DNA of 64,000 nt, taken from the NCBI GenBank assembly GCA_001295905.1, contig LJHT01000008.1, positions 62,001 to 126,000 of the forward strand, given 5' to 3'. The position numbers were made by a program, and so were the translations under genes. Numbering within the stretch: position 1 is the first letter of the stretch; each line of letters begins with the position of its first letter. This DNA comes from a beta proteobacterium AAP51 (lineage in GTDB: Bacteria > Pseudomonadota > Gammaproteobacteria > Burkholderiales > Burkholderiaceae_C). Shown here piece by piece: positions 1 through 8,118 of this stretch. A model generated the notes under the pieces. It saw nothing but the letters and a program-made list of their open reading frames with translations. It had not been told where the DNA came from and did not search any database.

Positions 1-623
1 ACGAACAGATGCTGGCCTTCATCGAAAGCGAGAACGTGATTCCGCTGCGGCTCACGAACCGCTCAGGCCTGCTGGGCAGCCGGGCCACCGGTTTCAGCGA
101 AGGTGTGTTGGCCGATGCCTTCGCCAGCGGCCTGGTGGACATCGACGACCTGCTGGCCAGCGACGATGCCGGGCTGCAACTGGTGCTGGTGCACTTCCTC
201 ACCGAACGCGCGGTCACACGCGACTACGCGCGTCGCCTGGGCTCAGCCTCGCTCTCGCTGAGAGACCGCCGCAGCCGGCGAGAGTTCGAACGCTCGCACG
301 ACGCCGGCATCGATGCCGAGGCGGCTTTCCTGCGCGGCTTCTTCGGCGACGACAGCATCCGTTTTGTTTCCGAGCCCGCCTCGGGCCAGGTGTTCCGCGT
401 CTACCGCAATGACCGCGGCGACCGGATCCGCGCGCGCCTGACTTCACGCCGCCGCGTCGACGCCGTGACGGTGGAGGTGAGGTTGAGAGATGGCAGGATC
501 ATCAGCGCCCAGGCTTACCGCGATCTGCTGGCTGCAGAGCGCACCCGCGCGCAGGTCGACGAGGAAGGCCTGAACGGCGCCACCGAACACCGAGCCGGTG
601 GACGCAGCGTGCCTGCCCCATGA
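1..623 (+). CDS. Unrecognised protein, 5' end outside the window
   Basis: The frame is open to the left edge: Glu and Gln codons precede the first Met at position 9. The true start therefore probably lies outside the window and about 204-206 residues are visible. I do not recognise the family. The visible part is soluble and rich in Arg, Asp and Ala, without signal peptide or membrane segment. Its stop codon overlaps the start of the DUF4157 gene (ATGA at 620-623), so the two are probably translationally coupled and may act together. It could be the C-terminal part of a larger protein of the same injection-system-like locus, but nothing visible proves that. Confidence 0.6.
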   Translation, partial: EQMLAFIESENVIPLRLTNRSGLLGSRATGFSEGVLADAFASGLVDIDDLLASDDAGLQLVLVHFLTERAVTRDYARRLGSASLSLRDRRSRREFERSHDAGIDAEAAFLRGFFGDDSIRFVSEPASGQVFRVYRNDRGDRIRARLTSRRRVDAVTVEVRLRDGRIISAQAYRDLLAAERTRAQVDEEGLNGATEHRAGGRSVPAP

Positions 624-1669
624 AGGCCGTGGTCCCACGCTCGCCGGCGCGAATGCCCAAGTTGCCGCCGGGCCCGCAGCACAAGGAAAGCGCCTGGCGC
701 GGCGCGGGCGCGCTGCGCTGCGCCTGCGGCGGCACCTGCCCAGGCTGCACGCTGCCCACGCCCGGGATCGGCGCCCCCGGCGACGCCTGGGAAAAAGCGG
801 CCGACCGCATGGCCGACAGGCTGATGGCCGACCGTACGGACCACCCCTTCCCGCGCGTGCACACGCCTGCGGCCAACGCTGCCACTGGAACCCCCGGAAA
901 CACCGGTCAGCCGCTGCCCGAGCCCCTGGCGGCCACCTTCAGCCAGCGCCTGGGCGCCGACCTCGCGTCGGTGCGCGTGCATGCCGGCAGCCGCGCAGCG
1001 GCACTGTGCGACGGCATCCATGCGCGCGCCTTCACGCGGGGCACCGATGTCTATTTCAACCGCGGCGAATACCGCCCGGCCGAAGCTGCCGGCCAGCGTG
1101 TGCTGGCCCACGAACTCGCACACGTGGTGCAGCAGCGCGACAGCGCCGCCCCAAGTCTGCAAAGGCTGCCGGCCTTGAATGAAAGCTCTGAGGCCAACGT
1201 CATCGCCACCCAGGTGCACCCCTGGCCCGGGCAGGCCCCTGTGGGCAACGACTACCGGCTTGCCACCGACGCCGGCAGTTCGCTCAGTGCATGGGTGGCC
1301 TACAGCGGCCAGCCTGAGGCCGACCGCTACTGGTGCCACGGTCACTCGCTGGGCACGTTTTCCGACTGGGGCTACTCGGTCTACTCTGGCGGGCCGATGG
1401 GCCGTGTGATCCAGGATGAGTTCCAGAGCGTGGCCGCCCCAGAGGTGCGCGCCGGCGACCTGGCCGTGTGGCTGCTGACCGACAGCGGTGCGCCGTATGG
1501 CCACTCTGCGCGCATCACCCAGCCGGTGCTGACAGGTGCTGCGCTCGACCCTGTCCAGACCCAGCTCAGCAGCAAGAACGGCCGCCAGCCGCTGGGCACC
1601 TTCACGCTGGCACAACTGACGGCAATTCCCGAATACGGCGCCAACGTGGGCCTGTTCCGCCGCCGCTGA
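620..1669 (+). CDS. DUF4157 protein with C-terminal Cys-His (NlpC/P60- or DUF7689-like) domain
   Basis: The 349-residue protein has three parts. Near residues 34-43 is a four-cysteine cluster (CxC, CxxC) that could bind a metal. Residues about 105-175 are a DUF4157 domain ending in a zincin-like HELAH motif (164-168). Residues about 205-320 contain a WCHGHS motif (Cys239) and a GHSARI motif (His295), the usual order of nucleophile and base in papain-fold NlpC/P60-type hydrolases. DUF4157 is known from proteins linked to extracellular contractile injection systems and polymorphic toxins, where it is thought to mark cargo. That this protein is a cargo or toxin is inference; the neighbourhood to the left is not visible. 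It has no Sec signal peptide. Coupled to the upstream gene by a 4-base overlap. Confidence 0.75.
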   Translation: MKAVVPRSPARMPKLPPGPQHKESAWRGAGALRCACGGTCPGCTLPTPGIGAPGDAWEKAADRMADRLMADRTDHPFPRVHTPAANAATGTPGNTGQPLPEPLAATFSQRLGADLASVRVHAGSRAAALCDGIHARAFTRGTDVYFNRGEYRPAEAAGQRVLAHELAHVVQQRDSAAPSLQRLPALNESSEANVIATQVHPWPGQAPVGNDYRLATDAGSSLSAWVAYSGQPEADRYWCHGHSLGTFSDWGYSVYSGGPMGRVIQDEFQSVAAPEVRAGDLAVWLLTDSGAPYGHSARITQPVLTGAALDPVQTQLSSKNGRQPLGTFTLAQLTAIPEYGANVGLFRRR

Positions 1670-1707
1670 AAGCGGCAGGCGCCAAGCCCTGGGCAACTTC
1701 GACTGCG

Positions 1708-2004
1708 CTACGCGCCGGGCCGCTTGCGTGGCCACAGCAGGTAAGCCAGCGGCCCGAAGGAGCCCGCCACCGCCGTCAGCAACGCCCAGGGCCACCAGGG
1801 CCGGCCCTGGGCGCGGCAGTCGCGGACGATGAAGCCCACCAGCAGCGTGCAGGCCACGACGAGGTCGATGGTGATCTGCGTGCTGCCCAGGTTGGCAAAG
1901 CCGCCCTGCCAGATGCCGAGGTAGCCCAGCTGCCACAGCACCCAGAGCGAAAAGGCGCCGAAGCTCAGCGTGATCAGCCACAGAACCATCTTGTAGGGGG
2001 ACAT
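1708..2004 (-). CDS. Small three-helix membrane protein, DUF2834-like
   Basis: A 98-residue protein with three hydrophobic segments (about residues 5-27, 42-62 and 70-90) and a basic C-terminus (WPRKRPGA). Spacing and the WPW and LLWPR motifs resemble DUF2834-type inner-membrane proteins, whose role is unknown. The start at 2004 is chosen because AAGGAG lies 9 bases upstream on the minus strand; longer frames run into the divergent regulator gene. It is divergent from the XRE/MmyB regulator at 2114, separated by 109 bases, so it may be that regulator's target (inference). Convergent with the DUF4157 gene, 38 bases away. Confidence 0.75.
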   Translation of the reverse strand: MSPYKMVLWLITLSFGAFSLWVLWQLGYLGIWQGGFANLGSTQITIDLVVACTLLVGFIVRDCRAQGRPWWPWALLTAVAGSFGPLAYLLWPRKRPGA

Positions 2005-2113
2005 TTCAACTCCTTGCGTGAACGATGGGCGGCAGTGTTGGCCCGCGCTGCAGGCGCCGCAATGACCTGCGGGGTCATCGCCTTCATCACCCGTTTGGCC
2101 TACCCTGCGCGCC

Positions 2114-2857
2114 ATGCACCCCCTGACCACCCTGCGCCGGCAAAGGCGCATCAGCCAGCTGGAACTGGGCTTGCGGGCCGGCGTGTCGCAGCGCCACCTG
2201 AGCTGCATCGAAACCGGCCGCGCCCAGCCCACGCGCAGCACCCTGCTGGCGCTGCTGGACGCACTGGACGCCCCCCTGCCCGAGCGCAACGCCGCCTTGC
2301 TGGCCGCGGGCCTGGCGCCCGCCTACAGCCAGCACGGACTGAACGCCCCGCAGCTGGCCCCGGCGCGCGAGGCGCTGCACCAGTTGCTGCATGCCCCCGG
2401 CAGCCCACCGGCACTGGTGCTGGACGCCGAGTGGAACCTGGTGATGGCCAACGCCGGCGTGCAGCGCCTGCTGGACGTGCTGGGCCTGCCCATGCCCGCG
2501 GGCCCGGCCAACCTGCTGGACTGGCTGCTGGCCGAGGGCGGCCTGCGCACCTGCCTGCTGAACGAGGCCGAGGTCTGCAGCGAGGTGCTGCACCGGGCGC
2601 GGCGCGAAGCCCAGCAGGTGCCGGCCCTGGCAGCACGCCTGCAGCGCTTGCAGTCGCAGTTGCCGCACTGGCCCAGCCCTGCCGCCCAGGCGCCGCTGCT
2701 GCTGACCCGGCTGCGCTCGCGCGCGGGTGAGCTGCGGCTCTTCTCGATGTTCACCAGCTTCGGCGCGCCGCTGGACGTGACGCTGGCGTCGCTGCGCATC
2801 GAACATCTCTTCGCCGCCGACGAGGCCACCGCGCGGGTGCTGGGCCAGGGGGCGTGA
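2114..2857 (+). CDS. XRE-family transcriptional regulator with MmyB-type ligand domain
   Basis: A 247-residue cytoplasmic regulator. Residues 1-60 form an XRE helix-turn-helix (QLELGLRAGVSQRHLSCIE is the recognition region, followed by the typical TGRAQPT). Residues about 95-240 match the MmyB-like PAS-fold ligand-binding domain, with the characteristic LDAEWNLVMANAG start. Family members bind small hydrophobic ligands and often regulate neighbouring redox or fatty-acid genes; the ligand here is unknown. A TACCCT hexamer lies 7 bases before the ATG with no Shine-Dalgarno sequence, which would suit a leaderless transcript. The small membrane gene is divergent. Confidence 0.9.
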   Translation: MHPLTTLRRQRRISQLELGLRAGVSQRHLSCIETGRAQPTRSTLLALLDALDAPLPERNAALLAAGLAPAYSQHGLNAPQLAPAREALHQLLHAPGSPPALVLDAEWNLVMANAGVQRLLDVLGLPMPAGPANLLDWLLAEGGLRTCLLNEAEVCSEVLHRARREAQQVPALAARLQRLQSQLPHWPSPAAQAPLLLTRLRSRAGELRLFSMFTSFGAPLDVTLASLRIEHLFAADEATARVLGQGA

Positions 2858-3023
2858 GGCGCCAGCCGCTTCAGGGCCCCGCCGCCAACGCGCCGAAACG
2901 GGCCGCCGCCCTGTCACTGCTGCAGCCCGAGCCCGGGTTCGACGCGCTCGTGCGTGCGCTTGCGCAGCAGGTGAAAGTACGATGGGCGCAAACCCATCCC
3001 CCCAACCTGGAGCGCATCCAACG
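2858..3023 (+). other. Gap between regulator and M3 peptidase
   Basis: This 166-base gap has no recognisable gene. One frame stays open through the gap to a TGA just over the peptidase start and includes a short GFDALVRA-like stretch, similar to the first residues of the GAF kinase further on (EFDALVRA near its residue 31). The match is too short to claim a gene remnant. The peptidase promoter should lie here, but I see no convincing -35/-10 pair. Confidence 0.3.
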
Positions 3024-5162
3024 ATGAAGCGGCGCACATTTCTGAAAGGCACGGCGATGACCGTCTCCGCCACGGGCCTCGGCGCGAATGGAATGAAAGC
3101 CGCGAACGCCAAAGCGGGCGGCGTGGATGTCCTGCTTGACGCTTGGACCGGCGCCTACGGCGGCCTGCCGCCCTACGACAGGATAGCCACGTCGGCCTTC
3201 AAACCCGCGATCGTCCGAGGCATCGAGATGAATCGAGCGGAGATCGTGGCGATTGCGAACCAACCAGCCGCGCCGACCTTTGCGAACACGCTCGCCCGCC
3301 TGGAAGATGCCGGCCGCCCCCTGGGCCGCGCGGCGGGAATGTTCTTTGTCTATTCCGGCACGATGTCAGACGCCGTCGTGCAGAAGACCGAACGCGAAGT
3401 CGGCCCGATGCTCGCGGCGTTCCAGGACGAGACCGTCCAGAACGAGGCGCTGTTCGCCCGCATCAAGTCGGTCTATGACGGCCGCGTCAGTGCCGGGTTG
3501 AGCGCCGAAGAACAACGCATCGCGGAACTGCAGCACGAGAGTTTCGCCCGCCAAGGCGCAGGACTGGACCCGGCGAAGAAAAAGCGGCTGAAAGCAATCA
3601 ATCGCGAGTTGTCCCAGCTCTACACCACCTTCAGCCAGAACCAGCTGAAGGACGAAGAGACGTTCTTCATTCCATTGAACTCGGAAGCCGATCTTGCCGG
3701 CATACCCGGCGGCTTGAGAGCCGCCTATGCCGAAGACGCCAAGGAACGGAAGCTGCCCGGCCGATGGACCATTGCGAACACCCGCTCGGCGGCCGAACCG
3801 TTCTTGACCTTTTCGACGCGGCGCGACCTGCGCGAAAAGGTCTTCAGAATGTGGACCCAACGCGGTGACAACGCCAACGCCCAGAACAACCGCCAGATCA
3901 TTACGAAGATACTGAAACTACGCCAGGAGAAAGCCGGCTTGCTGGGCCATCCGACATTCGCGCATTGGCAATTGGCCAGCAACATGGCCAGGAACCCGGA
4001 GAACGCCAATGCGCTGATGACCAAGGTGTGGAAACCCGCCGTTGCCAAGTTCAGGGACGAAGTTGCCGAGGCGCAGCAACTGGCGAACAGCGAGGGCGCC
4101 GAATTCAAGCTCGCCGCCTGGGATTTCCGTCACTATGCCGAAAAGGTCCGCAAGGCGAAATACGATCTCGATCAGACCGAGGTCACGCAATACCTGAAGT
4201 TGGACAAGATGGTCGAGGCGATCTTCTTCTCCGCCAACCGGGTGTTCGGCTTGGAGTTCAAGAAGCTGAGTGGAATTCCGGTCTATCACCCCGACATGAC
4301 GGTCTATGAAGTAACGCGCGGCGGCGCGCATGTGGGCCTGTTCTATTTCGACCCCTTCGCACGCAAAGGCAAACGCTCCGGCGCCTGGATGAACGAGTAC
4401 CGCACGCAGGAACGCTTCAAGACCGACATCAAGCCCATCGTCTCCAACAATTGCAACTACGTGAAGGGCAAGCGCGGCGCGCCGGTCTTGATTTCCTGGG
4501 ACGACGCCGTGACGCTGTTCCACGAATTCGGCCACGCGCTGCACGGCCTGCTGTCGAACACGACGTATCCCTCGGTCGCGGGCTCGAACGTGAAGCGCGA
4601 TTTCGTCGAATTCCCCAGCCAGATCATGGAGCGTTGGCTGGAGACGCCGGAAGTGCTGGGCCGGTTCTGCCTGCACTACAAGACCGGCAAGCCGATTCCT
4701 GCGGCGCTGGTCGATAAGTTCAGGAAGGCGCGCAATGCGGGCCAAGGCTTCGCCACCACCGAGTATCTGGCCAGCGCCATCTTTGACATGCGCATCCACA
4801 TGACCGACGCCAGCGCCGGGATCGACCCTGTCGAGTTCGAGAAGCAGGTGACGGCCGAACTGGGCCTCCCGGACGAAATCGTCCTGCGCCATCGGCCGAC
4901 GGCGTTTGGTCACATCTTCTCCGGCGACGGCTACTCGGCCGGCTACTACGTCTATATCTGGGCGGACACTTTGTCGGCGGATTCGATCGAAGTGTTCCGC
5001 GCGGCAGGCAGCATGTTCGACCCCGCAACCTCGAAGCGCTTCCAGGACACCATCATGAGCGTGGGCGGCTCGGTGCCGCCCGAAGTGGCGTTCCGCAATT
5101 TCCGCGGCCGCGACGTCGACACCGACGCGCTGATGCGCGACCGGGGTTTCCCCAGCACTTAG
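3024..5162 (+). CDS. M3 family zinc metallopeptidase (Dcp-like), Tat-exported
   Basis: A 712-residue peptidase of the thimet oligopeptidase/peptidyl-dipeptidase Dcp family, which cleaves short peptides. The zinc motif HEFGHALH is at residues 500-507 and a Glu-rich helix follows, as in M3 enzymes. The start at 3024 gives an N-terminus with a twin-arginine signal (KRRTFLKG, then a hydrophobic stretch ending ANA near residue 27), so export folded to the periplasm is likely. The gene stands out in composition: the 60 bases at 3901-3960 hold only 32 G+C, and AAA, TAT and GAA codons are frequent, unlike the neighbours. That suggests transfer from a lower-G+C donor. Next gene is 71 bases downstream on the same strand. 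Confidence 0.92.
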   Translation: MKRRTFLKGTAMTVSATGLGANGMKAANAKAGGVDVLLDAWTGAYGGLPPYDRIATSAFKPAIVRGIEMNRAEIVAIANQPAAPTFANTLARLEDAGRPLGRAAGMFFVYSGTMSDAVVQKTEREVGPMLAAFQDETVQNEALFARIKSVYDGRVSAGLSAEEQRIAELQHESFARQGAGLDPAKKKRLKAINRELSQLYTTFSQNQLKDEETFFIPLNSEADLAGIPGGLRAAYAEDAKERKLPGRWTIANTRSAAEPFLTFSTRRDLREKVFRMWTQRGDNANAQNNRQIITKILKLRQEKAGLLGHPTFAHWQLASNMARNPENANALMTKVWKPAVAKFRDEVAEAQQLANSEGAEFKLAAWDFRHYAEKVRKAKYDLDQTEVTQYLKLDKMVEAIFFSANRVFGLEFKKLSGIPVYHPDMTVYEVTRGGAHVGLFYFDPFARKGKRSGAWMNEYRTQERFKTDIKPIVSNNCNYVKGKRGAPVLISWDDAVTLFHEFGHALHGLLSNTTYPSVAGSNVKRDFVEFPSQIMERWLETPEVLGRFCLHYKTGKPIPAALVDKFRKARNAGQGFATTEYLASAIFDMRIHMTDASAGIDPVEFEKQVTAELGLPDEIVLRHRPTAFGHIFSGDGYSAGYYVYIWADTLSADSIEVFRAAGSMFDPATSKRFQDTIMSVGGSVPPEVAFRNFRGRDVDTDALMRDRGFPST

Positions 5163-5233
5163 GTGCATCGAACACCTCTGCGCCGCCGACAATGGGCCCC
5201 GCCCCGTCACTGCCGCAGGAAGCGCCCGGCCCC

Positions 5234-7279
5234 ATGATCACAGCCCCCGCGTCCTTCGTCCCGGAAACCTCGCGCCTGGCCAGCCTGCAGGCGCTGCGCG
5301 TGCTCGACACCGCGCCCGAGGCCGAGTTCGATGCGCTCGTGCGTGCGGCAGCGGCCGTCTGCCACGTGCCGATTTCGCTGATCAGCCTGGTCGACCACGA
5401 GCGGCAGTGGTTCAAGGCCAACCACGGCCTGGCCGGCACCCTGCAGACCCCGCGCGACGTGGCCTTCTGCGCCCAGACCGTGGCCCTGGGCGAGATCTTC
5501 GAGGTGGAACACGCTGCCACCGACCCGCGCTTCGCCCACAACCCGCTGGTCACCGGCGCGCCGCACATCGGCTTCTACGCCGGCGCACCGGTGCGCCTGG
5601 CCGACGGCGCCGTCGTGGGCACGCTCTGCGTCATCGACCGTGCGCCGCGCAAGCTGAGCGCCACCCAGCGCGAGGTGCTGGGCCAACTGGCCATCGCGGT
5701 GGCCCAGGCCCTGGAGGGCCGGCGCGCCATGCTGGCGCTGCGCGATGCGGCCAGCGCCCTGGCCACCAGCGAGGCGCGGTTCCGCGCCCTCAGCGACCAC
5801 GCTCCGCTGGGCGTGTACCACACCGATGCGGCCGGCCAGTGCAGCTACACCAATGCACGCTGGCAAGAGATCTACGGCCTGACGCTCGACCAGAGCCTGG
5901 GCCTGGGTTGGACGCAGAGCCTGCACCCCAGCGACAAGGCCGGCGTCTGGCAGGCGTGGCAGCAGGCCACCGAGAACGAGCAGGAGTTCGACCTCGAGTT
6001 CCGCATCCTCAGGCCCGACGGTTCGGTGCGCAGCGTGCGTTCCCGCGCCAGGGGGCTGTACGACCCTTCGGGCGCCGTGCAGGGTTATGTCGGCTCGGTG
6101 GAAGACATCACGCGCCGCAAGCAGCTGGAAGTGTTCGTCGACCGCACCGGCCACCTCGCCGGCGTGGGCGGCTGGGAACTCGACCTCGGCACGCAGCGGC
6201 TGACGTGGTCTGAGCAGACCCGGCACATCCACGAGGTACCGCCGGGCTACGAACCCACCGTGGAAAGCGCAGAGCAGTTCTATGCGCCGCAGGCGCGGCC
6301 GCTGATCGCCCAGGCCCTGAAGGCCGGCATCGAAGCCGGCCGGGCCTGGGACCTGGAACTGCCGCTGACCACCGCCAGCGGCCGCGCCATCTGGGTGCGC
6401 ACGATCGGCGAAGCGCAGTTCGAAGGAGGCAAGGCGGTGCGCCTGATCGGCGCCACCCGCGACATCACCCTGGAACGGCAGCGCGCCGAGGAACTGCTGC
6501 GGGAACAAGCCCTGCGCACGCAGGTGGAGCATCACGTGGCCGAGACCGACCGGCTGCTGAACGAGCGCAGCCAGATGCTGGACATCATGGCGCACGAGGT
6601 GCGCCAGCCCTTGAACAACGCCTCGGCCGCCCTGCAAAGCGCCGCCAGCGCCTTGACGGCCGTGGACGAGCAGCACGCGTCGCCGCGGCTCTCACGGGCG
6701 CAGTCGGTGCTTTCGCAGGTGCTCAGCAGCATCGACAACACGCTGGCGGTGGCCTCGCTGCTGGCGCGCCCCGACCCCATCGAACGGGGCGACACCGACA
6801 TCGACGCGCTGATCACCGTCACCATCGCCGATATACCGCAGGGCCAGCGCGAGCGCATCTGCGTGCAGCGCAGCACCAGCCTGCGCACGGCCTCGATGGA
6901 CATGAGCCTGATGCGGCTGGCGCTGCGCAACCTGCTGTCCAACGCGCTGCGCTACAGCGCGCCGGGCCAGCCCGTCGTGGTGCACCTGATGGACTGCGAC
7001 GAGCCGCTGGCACTGCTGCTGGACGTCATCGACAGCGGCCCGGGCCTGCCGGCTTCCCTGCTGCCGCGCCTGTTCGAGCGCGCCGCCCACCGCCAGACCG
7101 GCCCGGCCGGCCCCGGCGCGCCGCAGCGGCAAGCGGGCAGCGGCGGCCTGGGCCTGGGCCTGGGCCTGTACATCGTGCACCGGGTGATGGCGCTGCACGG
7201 CGGCAGCGTGGAGGTGGTGCGCAACGGCCCGCAGGGGCTGACGATGCGGCTGAACCTCGTGCAGCCGCTGGGTGACTGA
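5234..7279 (+). CDS. GAF-PAS-PAS sensor histidine kinase
   Basis: A 681-residue soluble kinase with no membrane segment, so it senses an intracellular cue. Order: GAF domain (about 15-170), PAS (about 190-300, with SVEDITRRKQ closing it), second PAS/PAC (about 310-425, closing RDITLERQRAE), HisKA with H-box HEVRQPLN (His454), and HATPase with N-box NLLSNALRYS, G1 box DSGPGLP and a glycine-rich GLGLGLGLYIV box. The start at 5234 is chosen over 5192 because AGGAAG lies upstream and the GAF homology begins soon after. The response regulator at 7327-8013 is convergent with it across a 47-base gap and is its probable partner. The H-box is HisKA-like but with VRQ in place of the usual LRT/LRN. Confidence 0.92.
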   Translation: MITAPASFVPETSRLASLQALRVLDTAPEAEFDALVRAAAAVCHVPISLISLVDHERQWFKANHGLAGTLQTPRDVAFCAQTVALGEIFEVEHAATDPRFAHNPLVTGAPHIGFYAGAPVRLADGAVVGTLCVIDRAPRKLSATQREVLGQLAIAVAQALEGRRAMLALRDAASALATSEARFRALSDHAPLGVYHTDAAGQCSYTNARWQEIYGLTLDQSLGLGWTQSLHPSDKAGVWQAWQQATENEQEFDLEFRILRPDGSVRSVRSRARGLYDPSGAVQGYVGSVEDITRRKQLEVFVDRTGHLAGVGGWELDLGTQRLTWSEQTRHIHEVPPGYEPTVESAEQFYAPQARPLIAQALKAGIEAGRAWDLELPLTTASGRAIWVRTIGEAQFEGGKAVRLIGATRDITLERQRAEELLREQALRTQVEHHVAETDRLLNERSQMLDIMAHEVRQPLNNASAALQSAASALTAVDEQHASPRLSRAQSVLSQVLSSIDNTLAVASLLARPDPIERGDTDIDALITVTIADIPQGQRERICVQRSTSLRTASMDMSLMRLALRNLLSNALRYSAPGQPVVVHLMDCDEPLALLLDVIDSGPGLPASLLPRLFERAAHRQTGPAGPGAPQRQAGSGGLGLGLGLYIVHRVMALHGGSVEVVRNGPQGLTMRLNLVQPLGD

Positions 7280-7326
7280 AGGCGCAGCCAGCACCCGGGC
7301 CGCGCTCGCCAGCCCTCAAATGGCCT

Positions 7327-8013
7327 TCAGATGGCCTTCAGCGGCGCCCGGAAGAAGTAACCCACGCGCGGCTTGGACTGCAGCGGCGCGACGATGGGCG
7401 TGGCCCGCTCGATGCGGCGCCGCAGCCGGAAGACTATGGCGTTCAGGCCGTCCGGGGCATCACCATCGGGCACGCGGCCCAGGGCGTTGCAGATGAACTC
7501 GCGCGTGACTGGCTGGCCCTGCGCGTTCAGCAGGCAGGTCATCAGGATCATGTCCATGTCGCTGAGGTCGACCGTGGCGCCATCGGGTGCCAGCAGCTGG
7601 CGGGCGCGCGTGTCCAGGCTCCAGGGCAGCTCGGCCACCGGGCCGCGCGCGGCGCGGCGCTGCACCGCCTCGATGGCGGTGATGACCTGTTCGAAGAGCA
7701 CCGGCTTGGCCAGGTACATGTCGGCGCCCGCGTTCACCACCTGCTGGTAGACCTGCGGGCCCAGATGCCCCGAGACCACCAGCAACCCGGCATTGCTGCG
7801 GCGCCGCAGCACCTTGATGAGCTCGAGCCCATCGATGCCCGGAAGATTCAGGTCGACGACATAGAACTCGAAGTCGAAGGCGCCCGGGGTGGCCAGCAGT
7901 TCACTGCTGTCGGGGCACACCGTGACGCGCACGCCACGGTCTTGAAGACTTTGCGACAGGAACTCGGTGTACTCGAGGTCGTCGTCCACCAGCGCGAGCG
8001 TCTTGGGCAGCAT
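7327..8013 (-). CDS. OmpR-type response regulator (receiver + winged helix)
   Basis: A 228-residue two-domain regulator. Receiver domain at 1-120 with acidic pocket VDDD (9-12), phospho-acceptor Asp54 in VVDLNLPG and conserved Lys103 in YLAKP. The C-terminal half (about 130-225) fits the OmpR/PhoB winged helix, ending VGYFFRAP. ATG at 8013 is preferred; a TTG two codons upstream (8019) is possible. Convergent with the GAF-PAS kinase gene, which suggests a cognate pair although they are not in one operon. The upstream 105 bases are locally A+T-rich and hold its promoter. Confidence 0.9.
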   Translation of the reverse strand: MLPKTLALVDDDLEYTEFLSQSLQDRGVRVTVCPDSSELLATPGAFDFEFYVVDLNLPGIDGLELIKVLRRRSNAGLLVVSGHLGPQVYQQVVNAGADMYLAKPVLFEQVITAIEAVQRRAARGPVAELPWSLDTRARQLLAPDGATVDLSDMDMILMTCLLNAQGQPVTREFICNALGRVPDGDAPDGLNAIVFRLRRRIERATPIVAPLQSKPRVGYFFRAPLKAI

Positions 8014-8118
8014 CGCCAATGTCCCAAATTATTGTGTGGTGATTACATTATGCGCGGGCACCGACCAAGTCACACCCTCATTTTTGCGTAGGGCCGGCCT
8101 GCCAAGCCGCACGGCGCA
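8014..8118 (-). promoter_or_regulatory. A+T-rich promoter region of the response regulator gene
   Basis: The gap between the phosphodiesterase stop and the regulator start contains the most A+T-rich stretch nearby (about 8020-8055). On the minus strand a CATAAT hexamer (8046-8051) resembles a sigma-70 -10 box, with only a weak GTGACT-like sequence at -35 and 15-base spacing. The assignment of the box is tentative. Confidence 0.35.

Noticed and set aside
2858..3023. Possible remnant of a GAF-kinase N-terminus
   Set aside because: Only about eight residues (GFDALVRA versus EFDALVRA) agree; the rest differs, so chance or a very old remnant cannot be told apart.
5207..6676. Open frame of 489 codons opposite the histidine kinase
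   Set aside because: The kinase has complete conserved boxes on the plus strand, and the antisense product shows no motif.
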